Of a stretch of 64,000 nt of DNA, positions 35,893 to 45,354 are shown one piece after another. The position numbers and the translations under genes are program-made. Origin of the DNA: Bdellovibrionales bacterium RIFCSPHIGHO2_01_FULL_40_29 (GTDB lineage Bacteria > Bdellovibrionota > Bdellovibrionia > Bdellovibrionales > Bdellovibrionaceae); assembly GCA_001771815.1 (NCBI GenBank), contig MEPU01000013.1, positions 372,001-436,000 of the forward strand, given 5' to 3'. The notes beneath the pieces were generated by a model. It was not told the DNA's origin and did no database searches. It was given only the letters and a program-made list of their open reading frames with translations. Position 1 is the first letter of the stretch. Every line of letters starts with the position of its first letter.

Positions 35893-36062
35893 AATTTCCC
35901 CTCTTGGTAGTTTGTTGCATAACAATTAGAAACCAATTTTTTGAAATGCTGTATGAATGATCTGGTTCCAAAGTGAAATCAGGTTATTAATCCAGTCTAG
36001 AAAGGCTAGGCTCGGTGGGTTTCAATAATACAGTCTATAAGAATTATTTATAAACTCGCGAT

Positions 36063-36073
36063 CTTGACAGAGT
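36063..36073 (+). promoter_or_regulatory. CTTGACAGAGT element upstream of hsp20
   Basis: The same 11 bases occur at 37317-37327 in front of groES. They carry a sigma-32/sigma-70-type -35 box. No equally good -10 follows here, so the assignment is tentative. Confidence 0.4.
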
Positions 36074-36132
36074 CATAAAACAACAAAAATTTATAACTGA
36101 GGGAAAGAGTAAATAACATCGAGGAGGTTATT

Positions 36133-36585
36133 ATGAGGTTTGTAACACCATTTGTAGCATCAAGAGGTTTGGCTTCTGAACTCTGGCGAGATATGGACAA
36201 AATGTTTAATGATTTTACTGTCGCTTTGCCAACGACAGAAGAAAGCTATGCAGTAGCTTCTGAGGTTGTCGAAGCGGATGAGCATTTTATTCTTAGTTTG
36301 GATATGCCTGGTTTGAAAAAAGAAGATATTAAAATTGAATTGCATGGAAATACACTGACTGTGTCTGGCGAGCGAAAACGCGAACGCGAAAATACGGATC
36401 AAACGCAAAATGTGATTCGAGCTGAGAAATTTTTTGGAGCGTTTAAGAGAAGTTACACATTGCCAGTCTCTATTGAGGACACAAAAATTGTAGCTCATTA
36501 TAAAGATGGCGTTTTGGAAGTTTTCTTGCCGAAGGCGCAAAGTGCACAGCCTCGAAAAATTGAAGTTCAATCGGGCAAGACGTAG
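36133..36585 (+). CDS. small heat-shock protein (Hsp20/IbpA family)
   Basis: This 150-aa protein contains an alpha-crystallin domain (about residues 43-140). It includes the conserved GLKKEDIKIELHGNTLTVSGERK block and the C-terminal I-x-I-like tail. It binds unfolding proteins and keeps them for refolding by other chaperones. A strong GAGGAGG site precedes the ATG. It precedes groESL with one unrelated gene between, and shares an upstream 11-bp element with groES, so joint heat-shock control is likely. Confidence 0.9.
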   Translation: MRFVTPFVASRGLASELWRDMDKMFNDFTVALPTTEESYAVASEVVEADEHFILSLDMPGLKKEDIKIELHGNTLTVSGERKRERENTDQTQNVIRAEKFFGAFKRSYTLPVSIEDTKIVAHYKDGVLEVFLPKAQSAQPRKIEVQSGKT

Positions 36586-36632
36586 AGTTTTTCTAGATTT
36601 TTTTTAAGGGGGGAGTTCCCTTTTGTGGCGTC

Positions 36633-36661
36633 ACCTCTGTCTCAATGTTAGACAGAGGTTT
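36633..36661 (+). terminator. candidate terminator downstream of hsp20
   Basis: A perfect 10-bp stem (ACCTCTGTCT/AGACAGAGGT) with a 7-base loop is followed by only three T. The next gene has its own start well downstream. Confidence 0.5.
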
Positions 36662-36734
36662 CTGCCAGAACGAACAGAATGCTTTAGATAACGGCTTCAG
36701 ACTTGAATTATCCAACCCTGTCAAGGAGCTGCCT

Positions 36735-37274
36735 GTGAAGTTGAACGTTATCTCATTCTGTACGTTGGTTGTTGTGAGCTTGTTATCATTAGAAATCATG
36801 GCGGCAGGGCCTTTAATTGTCCCATCGCATATGTCGTCCTCATCGAACGTTGGTAATCATCACTTTAAGAGCTTTCGTGAGTGGAAAACCGTCATGGTGT
36901 CGAGTGCAGAAAGCAAATTTAAAAATTCTGCAAGAGCTGTTGCCATTAAACGCCGTAACTCCGCATCTATGAATGACCCGAATTTAATTGGGACACAGGG
37001 TATTGAATCTGGGTTAAATTTGAATCTTCAGGAGCTACAAAAACAGGCGGAAAATGACCAATACCAGTTGTCTATTGCTAAAGATTTAACTATTTCAGAT
37101 TATTTTGTTGGCTACTTAACAAAGCAAAAAGATTTATCAGCAGCAATCAATGAGGTTTCAGGACGACTTACTGCCGAAGAAGTCGCCGAACTCATGGCGG
37201 CGTATGCCAATAATTTTTTCACCTCACGGCCGACCTCTTTAGGTGCCCCATCCCGGGCAGGCTCAAATCAGTAG
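36735..37274 (+). CDS. exported protein of unknown function
   Basis: I place the start at GTG 36735 because AAGGAG lies 6 bases upstream and a signal peptide (MKLNVISFCTLVVVSLLSL) follows directly. The product is 179 aa. The mature part is helical and rich in Ser/Asn, with an Ala/Glu-rich helix near the C-terminus (AEEVAELMAAYANNFF). No family is recognised. It sits between hsp20 and groES but is not obviously part of the heat-shock set. Confidence 0.6.
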   Translation: MKLNVISFCTLVVVSLLSLEIMAAGPLIVPSHMSSSSNVGNHHFKSFREWKTVMVSSAESKFKNSARAVAIKRRNSASMNDPNLIGTQGIESGLNLNLQELQKQAENDQYQLSIAKDLTISDYFVGYLTKQKDLSAAINEVSGRLTAEEVAELMAAYANNFFTSRPTSLGAPSRAGSNQ

Positions 37275-37316
37275 ATCCCTTCTAAATCATTATAATTATT
37301 AAAAAAATATCCTGAC

Positions 37317-37345
37317 CTTGACAGAGTGTTAAGACATTCCATATT
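37317..37345 (+). promoter_or_regulatory. sigma-32-like heat-shock promoter of groESL
   Basis: CTTGACA (37317-37323), a 15-base spacer and CCATATT (37339-37345) match the sigma-32 pattern CTTGAAA-N13-15-CCCATNT. It lies 80 bp before the groES ATG. Confidence 0.6.
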
Positions 37346-37378
37346 ACCTAAGCAGCATTTAGCGCATTATTAACTAAC

Positions 37379-37404
37379 CGAAGTTTTTAAATCTGAAAAC
37401 TTCG
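37379..37404 (+). promoter_or_regulatory. inverted repeat in the groES 5' leader
   Basis: Perfect 9-bp arms CGAAGTTTT/AAAACTTCG with an 8-base loop lie 8 bp upstream of the GGGGG Shine-Dalgarno of groES. The arms do not resemble CIRCE (TTAGCACTC). It could be an operator or an mRNA hairpin affecting translation. Confidence 0.5.
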
Positions 37405-37424
37405 AATTTATGGGGGTCATTTTT

Positions 37425-37724
37425 ATGGCAAAAGAATTAGGCGTACGTCCGTTACACGACAGAATTTTAGTTCGTCGCATGGCTGAAGAAGAAAAAACTG
37501 CAGGTGGATTGTTTATCCCTGACACAGCAAAAGAGAAGCCTCAGCGTGGTGAAATCGTTGCTGCCGGCAAAGGTCGCGTTACTGAAGATGGCAAAACATT
37601 GCCATTAGAAGTTAAAGCTGGTGATAAGGTTTTATTTTCTAAATACGCAGGAACGGAAATCAAATTATCTGGCGAAGAATATTTGATGATGCGTGAAGAA
37701 GATATTTTAGGAATCGTTCAATAG
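37425..37724 (+). CDS. groES: co-chaperonin GroES
   Basis: This 99-aa protein begins [18 protein letters not shown], has the mobile loop around [15 protein letters not shown] and ends with the [12 protein letters not shown] strand. It caps the GroEL ring. The start at 37425, behind GGGGG, is preferred over the in-frame ATG at 37410. groEL follows 77 bp downstream and a sigma-32-like promoter lies upstream. Confidence 0.97.
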   Translation: MAKELGVRPLHDRILVRRMAEEEKTAGGLFIPDTAKEKPQRGEIVAAGKGRVTEDGKTLPLEVKAGDKVLFSKYAGTEIKLSGEEYLMMREEDILGIVQ

Positions 37725-37801
37725 TTTTATTTTAGTTATTTTTTAAAAATTAAACTCGTCGAGCCGATATTAGGCTCGCAAACATACAGGTGGAGATTTA
37801 A

Positions 37802-39457
<1,656 letters not shown>

Positions 39458-39486
39458 GCAAACCGCTTACACAAACCTCTAAGCAC

Positions 39487-39517
39487 AAAAAACCCAGGAG
39501 AAATCCTGGGTTTTTTT
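39487..39517 (+). terminator. Rho-independent terminator after groEL
   Basis: CCCAGGA/TCCTGGG arms with a GAAA tetraloop are flanked by A6 on the left and T7 on the right, so it is symmetric enough to act in both directions. Confidence 0.9.
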
Positions 39518-39528
39518 ATGGAGAAACC

Positions 39529-39666
39529 AAAAGGTACCAGCTCACTTTTTTGGAGATGTTGCATCAATACAGATATCTAAGAAATCTTATTCTGATCCTA
39601 GCGATATATGAAGATTGGTTTTAGCTCATGTTCAGTAAATATCTGAAAAGTGAGCTGGTACCTTTT
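39529..39666. repeat. 138-bp element bounded by 21-bp perfect inverted repeats
   Basis: AAAAGGTACCAGCTCACTTTT at 39529-39549 is repeated exactly in inverse at 39646-39666, leaving a 96-bp centre without coding capacity. It lies between the convergent groEL and outer-membrane protein genes, and the right arm touches the latter's stop codon. The layout resembles a miniature inverted-repeat element or an extragenic repeat. No target-site duplication is clear. Confidence 0.6.
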
Positions 39667-41273
39667 TAGAACATGTATTCTAGGCCGAAGAGTTGGTTGT
39701 TTAGGACTTGGGTTGTGGATCTGGCGGGGTTTGTTCTTGAGCTAGGACCGCTGAAGTCGGTTTGGATTTGCTCGAAGTTTATGTCCACTCGGTATCGAAG
39801 TGATGGACTTACTTGGTATGTTCCATAGAGGGCAAAGGAGTTGATCCGACTGTTAGCTTCGCCGGAATTGACGGGTGACTCTGAAAATACAGGATTGAGA
39901 AGTAAATTAAACGAGGCTCCGAGTTCAAGTGGAAGATCCGGATCAAGCGGGAATGTGCCAGCAAGTTTTAGCTGCATGCCGCCACTTGACGTGCTGGTGA
40001 ATGCCGTTGGATTTGAATCAGTGACATCAGTTTTGTAAGAGACAAAACCAAATTGAGTACTTAATTTTGGTCCCCAGAAATCATCCTGTAAAAGAAAGTA
40101 ATATCCAACTGTGCCAGAGTATTTTGCGAGAGTGTAATTCAGACTTGAAGGATTTGATCCGGCTAAACCATTTTCAGCTTTGAAAAATGATTGAAGCACA
40201 TTGAAATCCACAAACCAGTTCGGAGTGATCCAGAGCTCTCCGCCCATAAAAAAAGTTGGCGAGATACTTTGAGAAGCTTCGATTGTTGTTCCTGAAACAA
40301 GTCGAGTCGATTCTGAGTACTGAGTTAAACCACCCTGAAGAATAGCTTTTCCAAACTGAGGAGGTTCTTTGGGGCGCCATTCGCCGTCGGGATTATTCTC
40401 AGAGAGCGCTCCTTCGGGTAATGGAGTTATTAATTTATCATCGATAACATCGCCATTGGCATTTATCACTGGAAGTGGATATGAAATATAATCTGTTGGC
40501 AGAAGTTTCGCACCAACATCGACAACGCCAGTTTCTTTTTCAAATGTAATTTGTGCAAAGCTTAGATTGGGTTCAAGTTTGGTGATTTGAACTCTGCCAA
40601 TGACTTCTTTTTCTGCACTCACCATGTATTTGAGTTTTGGATGACGATTGACTTTAATAATCTGTGCCACGGTGAGTTCTTGTCCAACAGACAAACCATT
40701 TTTCTCGCCAGCATTGATCGTTACTTCCAACCCACGGCGACTGAGAATAAATCCGCGATAAGGCAATTTGTTTTTGAGATTTTGATAAAGTTTTACAAAT
40801 TCGTCACGCAGTTTTGGAATTTCAAAAACCTCACTGTCCTGAAATGATTCTTCTAGAAGGAGCAGGCCTTGATCGGCAGTATAAAGTCTAAGCTTCGCAT
40901 TGATACCATTGGGGCCTTTTGCAATGAGGGCCGTTAGCAATCCTTGAGCAGAAGTCTTATTTAAAGTTTCTAAAACCTCATTGGGATTGGATCCAAACGT
41001 TTCAACAAATATTTTTTTACTTGATTCTGGGTATGGAGTGTAGCCCCAAACCTTATCATTCTGTAAAAGATCGATCAGTAATTTTTGAATGGGATCAGAG
41101 TAAACCTTATTCACATTATCATAGACTGGGGCCAGTGTGATTGTTCGGATATTGAGTTTCTGATCGGCTACACTGACGTACTTGGCCGGGAATGGATTTT
41201 TATTCTTTGCTTCAACTGAGTTTTGTGCGGAAGCTTGTGAAACCAAGAAAATAATTATCAAGATATATTTCAT
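39666..41273 (-). CDS. large exported protein with a C-terminal outer-membrane barrel
   Basis: This 535-aa protein has a signal peptide (MKYILIIIFLVSQASA). A soluble N-terminal region of about 280 residues includes a stretch rich in RGL..TINAGEKNGLSVGQEL, a motif often seen in OM-linked periplasmic domains. A beta-barrel-like C-terminal half follows, ending LNNQLFGLEYMF with the terminal Phe. It is probably an OM protein with a periplasmic domain. No named family is recognised. It is convergent with groEL. Confidence 0.65.
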   Translation of the reverse strand: MKYILIIIFLVSQASAQNSVEAKNKNPFPAKYVSVADQKLNIRTITLAPVYDNVNKVYSDPIQKLLIDLLQNDKVWGYTPYPESSKKIFVETFGSNPNEVLETLNKTSAQGLLTALIAKGPNGINAKLRLYTADQGLLLLEESFQDSEVFEIPKLRDEFVKLYQNLKNKLPYRGFILSRRGLEVTINAGEKNGLSVGQELTVAQIIKVNRHPKLKYMVSAEKEVIGRVQITKLEPNLSFAQITFEKETGVVDVGAKLLPTDYISYPLPVINANGDVIDDKLITPLPEGALSENNPDGEWRPKEPPQFGKAILQGGLTQYSESTRLVSGTTIEASQSISPTFFMGGELWITPNWFVDFNVLQSFFKAENGLAGSNPSSLNYTLAKYSGTVGYYFLLQDDFWGPKLSTQFGFVSYKTDVTDSNPTAFTSTSSGGMQLKLAGTFPLDPDLPLELGASFNLLLNPVFSESPVNSGEANSRINSFALYGTYQVSPSLRYRVDINFEQIQTDFSGPSSRTNPARSTTQVLNNQLFGLEYMF

Positions 41274-41387
41274 AATTTATACTCGCTGTTTTTTTGAAGT
41301 CCGTCCAGATGCCTAGACTTTAGATAGACTCAATTAAGGGCTAGCTTTTTGAATTTTGCTACGCGTGTTCGATGATTCGAATATAAA

Positions 41388-41783
41388 ATGGTAACTATGA
41401 AGCTAAAATGCCTGATCGTTGAAGATGTAACATTTATCCGGGAAATCTATAGGTATTCTCTGAGAAATGAGAACTATGAAATCATCGGCGAAGCGGCAGA
41501 TGGTATTGACGCATTATTAAAAATTAAGAATCTTCAGCCGGATATTGTTATTTTAGATCTGATCCTACCCTTAAAAAATGGCTTGGACGTTTTAAAAGAA
41601 GCTCATCAGTTATCACCCCAGAGTCGATTTATTGTTATTTCCTCCATAGATGATATGGCAACAATAGAGTTTGCAAAAAATCTTGGTGCTATTGATTATC
41701 TTGTAAAGCCATTTACAAAGAATCAATTATTAGAATCATTATTTAAAATTTCACAAAATTATTCAGAGGTGCAAAGTGGATGA
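41388..41783 (+). CDS. single-domain response regulator (CheY-like)
   Basis: This 131-aa receiver has acidic residues in LIVEDVTFIRE, the phospho-acceptor in IVILDLILPLKNG, the switch Ser in FIVISSIDD and Lys in YLVKPFTK. No output domain is present. An ATG at 41397 is an alternative start. It overlaps the next small gene by 8 bp and is divergent from the large OM protein. No kinase is nearby. Confidence 0.85.
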   Translation: MVTMKLKCLIVEDVTFIREIYRYSLRNENYEIIGEAADGIDALLKIKNLQPDIVILDLILPLKNGLDVLKEAHQLSPQSRFIVISSIDDMATIEFAKNLGAIDYLVKPFTKNQLLESLFKISQNYSEVQSG

Positions 41784-42006
41784 ACTGAGATTTGTATTAA
41801 AGTGTTTTTTGTTCTCGGCTTTGTTGATGACATTATCACAAGTTGAGACCGATGGTGTTACATATGAATCAAAAATTGAAGTTTTTCTGACAAATTCTGA
41901 AGCTGCTCAGTTTATGCAAGAGGCCGCTGCCGGCGGTGTGAAGGCATTAAAAAAAGCCCTAGCTTCAGCCAAGGCTTTTGATTCTAATAAAGAAGTTCAT
42001 CACTAA
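41776..42006 (+). CDS. small exported or membrane protein coupled to the response regulator
   Basis: This 76-aa product of a GTG start overlaps the end of the response-regulator gene. The first 20 residues are hydrophobic (LRFVLKCFLFSALLMTLSQ) and may be a signal peptide. An alanine-rich helix (EAAAGGVKALKKALASAKAF) follows. The function is unknown; the overlap suggests co-expression with the regulator. Confidence 0.45.
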   Translation: MDELRFVLKCFLFSALLMTLSQVETDGVTYESKIEVFLTNSEAAQFMQEAAAGGVKALKKALASAKAFDSNKEVHH

Positions 42007-42020
42007 TCTATCGTTTATGC

Positions 42021-42239
42021 TTATCGATTTCGTTTGATAACTCCGGAACTTTCTAAATGTTTATAAAGAGAATTAGGAGTTTTCTGAACTGATGCATAAA
42101 AATTCGTTTTTGAATTTGCGTGGATTCGTTGGCTGGCTAAGAATTTTTTCATACAAAATTTAGGGGCTCCGGCAGCACTTGATACCGTAGAAATACTTGT
42201 GACTGCAATCAGCAGTGCGAGAGTAATATAGGACTTCAT
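42021..42239 (-). CDS. small exported basic protein
   Basis: This 72-aa protein has a signal peptide (MKSYITLALLIAVTSISTVSSA). The mature part of about 48 residues is basic, with one Cys and the ending SGVIKRNR. A leader and a good upstream AAGGAG-type site support it as a real gene. The function is unknown. Confidence 0.55.
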   Translation of the reverse strand: MKSYITLALLIAVTSISTVSSAAGAPKFCMKKFLASQRIHANSKTNFYASVQKTPNSLYKHLESSGVIKRNR

Positions 42240-42430
42240 TTTGTCTCCTTCATAGGTTTACCTATGCAAATTCTTAAATAGAAATGCGTTACTATTATCT
42301 AATGCGAGTAAGGTGCCAAGTTGTGAAGTCAGTGGGGATTGGAAAGCGCAGTGATTTCAGTAGTTTGAAGATTCTTAGTTTGAGACAGCTGGCAAAATGA
42401 TGGACACCTGTATGACTGAAAAAATTAAGC

Positions 42431-42465
42431 AACAAAAAGAGCCTCAAAATGAGACTCTTTTTGTT
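42431..42465 (-). terminator. terminator at the end of the hit/Tad operon
   Basis: The arms AACAAAAAGAG/CTCTTTTTGTT are extended by inner TCA/TGA. On the minus strand the stem ends in a T-rich run. It lies 46 bp after the stop of the last gene of the operon. Confidence 0.75.
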
Positions 42466-42511
42466 GTTGTTCAAGATATTTTTTGTCGGTCTATAAAAGG
42501 AAAGGAAAACT

Positions 42512-42757
42512 TTAGTTTCCAGTTTTCACGTTGGGATCAGTATCCGGTGAGTCGGGTCCAACACCTCGATAATTAGTACTCGTTCCATCGAGGCGGACAT
42601 TTGATTTTTCTAAAGCGCGGCAGCCGAGACAATCTATCCCAGGTACATTCGTTCCAGCGCCTCCGCTTTTCATCACGCAATTACGATCTCCAGGGGCACA
42701 TTCGGCAAAGGAATACAGAGAAAAAATTAGAGTTGTTATAAACAGAAAAATTTTCAT
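42512..42757 (-). CDS. small exported protein, probable Bd0108 (hit locus) counterpart
   Basis: This 81-aa protein starts at ATG 42757, behind AAGGAG. It has a signal peptide (MKIFLFITTLIFSLYSFA) and a short Cys-containing mature part (CAPGDRNC, CLGC), then a flexible Gly/Asp/Pro-rich tail. In B. bacteriovorus the host-interaction gene bd0108 is likewise a tiny exported protein beside the YD-repeat gene bd0109 and the flp genes. Changes in bd0108 give host-independent growth. The counterpart call rests on size, export and order, not on alignment. Confidence 0.65.
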   Translation of the reverse strand: MKIFLFITTLIFSLYSFAECAPGDRNCVMKSGGAGTNVPGIDCLGCRALEKSNVRLDGTSTNYRGVGPDSPDTDPNVKTGN

Positions 42758-42767
42758 TTTCAGCTCC

Positions 42768-44459
42768 TTAAAGATAAAGTTCTTGAGTTGCCGGCGAGAT
42801 AACATCTAGCAGGTTGTTAAAAGTGCTGGCAACCTGAGAGGCTACCGTTGGGCCTTCGGAGCTGTCTACTTTTGCAATTTCACCATTAGGCTTGTATGAA
42901 ACTTTAATTGTACCCAAACCCGGACGTGTCACAACAGATGGCTTTCCAAATCGATCTTCATAATCAATTTTCACAATTTTTTTGGCTTGATCAGTGATTG
43001 TTGAAATACGACCTTTGCCATCATAGGTAATAATGACTTTTTGACCTTCTGAATTTTCAGCATAGTTTAAATTACCCTTACCATCATACTTAAACAATGT
43101 TTGCCGCGATGAAATGACTTTCCCTTTACCATTAAAAAATGAAGTCTTTACTGCAGAAACTTTTTTTGTACTTTGATCGTGTGAAAATTCAAGTTGTGCA
43201 TTTCCAGCTTTCTTGGCTTTGATCAATCCATTTGGATAGTATTCAAAAGTCATTTTATCATTATTCTTTTTGATAGCCACAGGTTTTCCAAAGAGATCAT
43301 GGTAAGTGATGTCCGTCGTGCTTCCGCTGATATTTGTTAGGACTCGAGAAAGAACAACTTGGCCATTTGGAAGTTGTTTGTGCCAAAATTCATAACGATT
43401 GTTGGCAACAATTTCTTTTCCACATGTTTTTGAAACGCTGGACCAGTAATGAAATTTGGGATCTGTTGAGGAAAACTCATACTTGTAGTTTTCCACACAT
43501 TTATCCCGATCGGTAAAACCAAGAACCCAATCTTTAACATTGTCGTATCTGATGGAAACAGAAGTGTTATCTGGCCAGTTGGCTTTTGTTAAATTATGAA
43601 ATTCATTGTATTGGTAGGTGTATGCGTGTCGATCATTCTTTGCCCAGGCATTTTTATTCCAAATTAAGTCTTCTTGGGGACTGTATTTGTATTCGGTAAT
43701 CAAACCATTCGGACCTGTAATTGTTTTTACTTTTTTATTTGGATAATACTTAAAAGCAAGTTTTCGCGAATTATTGTCTTCGACTTCTTTTAATAAATCT
43801 TTTTCATATTCAAACTTTAAAAAATTACTATTTTTATCATACATATGAGTCAATCGACCTTGAAGATCAAAGCGCTGATAGCTGCCATCTGGCAAATTCC
43901 GAGTGTAATGAGTTCTGTTGAATACAACATTTTCCACTTCTTTGCCGTTTGCTGAAAACTTTGTGCCTTCTTTGATAGAAACAGTAATGGCATAAGATTT
44001 TGCCAGCCGTGATCGTAGGTCATCATCCTCAGCCATTTGATCAGAAAGCTGTTTCCAGTAATCAGGCGATGTTGATTTGACACGAGAATCAGCTTTCATC
44101 TTTTTGATAACGGCCATAATTGTATTGTCGATATCTTTTCTTGTGATTTCCCGAGCTGAAAAAATAACTTCTTGGCCGTCACCACATTCAGAAATTTTAA
44201 TATTACCCTCTGATGTAGGTTCTAACCGAGTTTCAAATTCCGAGCACCATCCAAAACCAAATATTCCATTAAAAATTGTTCGACTTTTATAAGCACGAAG
44301 AACTTTCATATCGTAACCGTTTCCGGGAACTTCAAGGTCAATCCAAGTGTTGGAATAGCTAGCGTTGTTCATGTCGACTAAGCTGTGGGCCTGATTTAAA
44401 AAGACGAGCATCATCGTCGTGACAACAAGAGATAATCTAATCATAAGTGTTTTCTCCAT
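42768..44459 (-). CDS. secreted RHS/YD-repeat protein, probable Bd0109 counterpart
   Basis: This 563-aa protein has a signal peptide (MEKTLMIRLSLVVTTMMLVF). The N-terminal module is typical of RHS proteins (FNGIFGFGWCSEFETRL), and many YD repeats follow (for example GRLTHMYDKNSNFLKFEYE, GRISTITDQAKKIVKIDYE). RHS repeats build a shell around a C-terminal part, but here no toxin domain follows the last repeat. The neighbours (tad genes upstream, a tiny exported gene 10 bp downstream) fit the Bdellovibrio hit locus. It likely sits in the periplasm or on the cell wall. Confidence 0.75.
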   Translation of the reverse strand: MEKTLMIRLSLVVTTMMLVFLNQAHSLVDMNNASYSNTWIDLEVPGNGYDMKVLRAYKSRTIFNGIFGFGWCSEFETRLEPTSEGNIKISECGDGQEVIFSAREITRKDIDNTIMAVIKKMKADSRVKSTSPDYWKQLSDQMAEDDDLRSRLAKSYAITVSIKEGTKFSANGKEVENVVFNRTHYTRNLPDGSYQRFDLQGRLTHMYDKNSNFLKFEYEKDLLKEVEDNNSRKLAFKYYPNKKVKTITGPNGLITEYKYSPQEDLIWNKNAWAKNDRHAYTYQYNEFHNLTKANWPDNTSVSIRYDNVKDWVLGFTDRDKCVENYKYEFSSTDPKFHYWSSVSKTCGKEIVANNRYEFWHKQLPNGQVVLSRVLTNISGSTTDITYHDLFGKPVAIKKNNDKMTFEYYPNGLIKAKKAGNAQLEFSHDQSTKKVSAVKTSFFNGKGKVISSRQTLFKYDGKGNLNYAENSEGQKVIITYDGKGRISTITDQAKKIVKIDYEDRFGKPSVVTRPGLGTIKVSYKPNGEIAKVDSSEGPTVASQVASTFNNLLDVISPATQELYL

Positions 44460-45353
44460 CTACACTTTGATTGTAACAATTTTTTTGATCATCATTCCAC
44501 CTATTACTTGCAAAGCTAGCATAGCGACGAGGAGGACTAGACCAATGGAGGTGGTGAACATGGGCTCGATGAATTTTGGATCGATGGCAAAGAATACAGC
44601 TCCTAAAACAAATGGAATACAGGTCACAATAATTCCTTGCATAACACCTTGTGCGGTCATGGCAGAAATTTTTTTCTCTAATTTTTGACGTTCACGAATT
44701 GTATTGACGATGGTCTGGAAAGTTTCAGCCATATTGCCGCCAGTTTCTTTTAAGATATTAACGGCTGTAACAAACATTTGAACGTCTGGTCTAGGTATGC
44801 GAACAGCCATGTCGCTGAGAGCTTCTTCGAAACTTTGACCGAACTGTGTTTGAGTTAAAACTTGGCCAAATTCGCTACTGACGGGGTTTCCCATGATTTC
44901 CACTACGCGTTGCATGGACTGTTGTGGATTGGATCCTGATTTAATCCCGTTGGCCATAATTGTTAATGCATCAACCATTTGATCGACAAACTGATTGCAG
45001 CGCTTTTCATATAAATTTTTAAAAATGATTGGAGGGGCTTGAAAGCCTAAAATTCCAAACGAGATACCTAAGAATAATCCTATTTGAAAATTAGGCCACG
45101 CCAATAAAAAAAATGTGAATCCTAATCCAAAACTTGAAAGGAGTAGCATTCGAGTGACCTTTTTTTCATCGACAGGCATTCCCAAAAGTTTCATGTGCAT
45201 CAGAATATCAGATCGTTTACTCAAACTTTTCGAATGAATTTTAATGAGAATTTTATCAGCCCAAAAATAGACAATAAAAAATGTTGCGATTCCAAAAAGA
45301 GGCAAAGTTATCCAGTCAAATCTAAATATTTTTGTTAGAAAAGACAGATCCAC
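44460..45353 (-). CDS. tadB: TadB/TadC-type inner-membrane platform protein
   Basis: This 297-aa protein contains a type II secretion F (T2SSF) domain at about residues 125-260 (VDALTIMANGIKSGSNPQQSMQR, ILKETGGNMAETFQTIVNTIRER) flanked by three or four transmembrane helices. It forms the platform on which the TadA ATPase drives Flp pilin assembly. A full Tad system has both TadB and TadC; only one such gene is here, so a second should lie elsewhere or is not used. It is adjacent, with no gap, to the RHS gene. Confidence 0.85.
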   Translation of the reverse strand: MDLSFLTKIFRFDWITLPLFGIATFFIVYFWADKILIKIHSKSLSKRSDILMHMKLLGMPVDEKKVTRMLLLSSFGLGFTFFLLAWPNFQIGLFLGISFGILGFQAPPIIFKNLYEKRCNQFVDQMVDALTIMANGIKSGSNPQQSMQRVVEIMGNPVSSEFGQVLTQTQFGQSFEEALSDMAVRIPRPDVQMFVTAVNILKETGGNMAETFQTIVNTIRERQKLEKKISAMTAQGVMQGIIVTCIPFVLGAVFFAIDPKFIEPMFTTSIGLVLLVAMLALQVIGGMMIKKIVTIKV

Positions 45354-45354
45354 A

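Noticed and set aside
37379-37404. CIRCE element for HrcA
   Set aside because: The arms and spacing do not match TTAGCACTC-N9-GAGTGCTAA.
42302-42400. 32-codon ORF on the plus strand
   Set aside because: No Shine-Dalgarno, no motif and basic composition typical of a chance frame.
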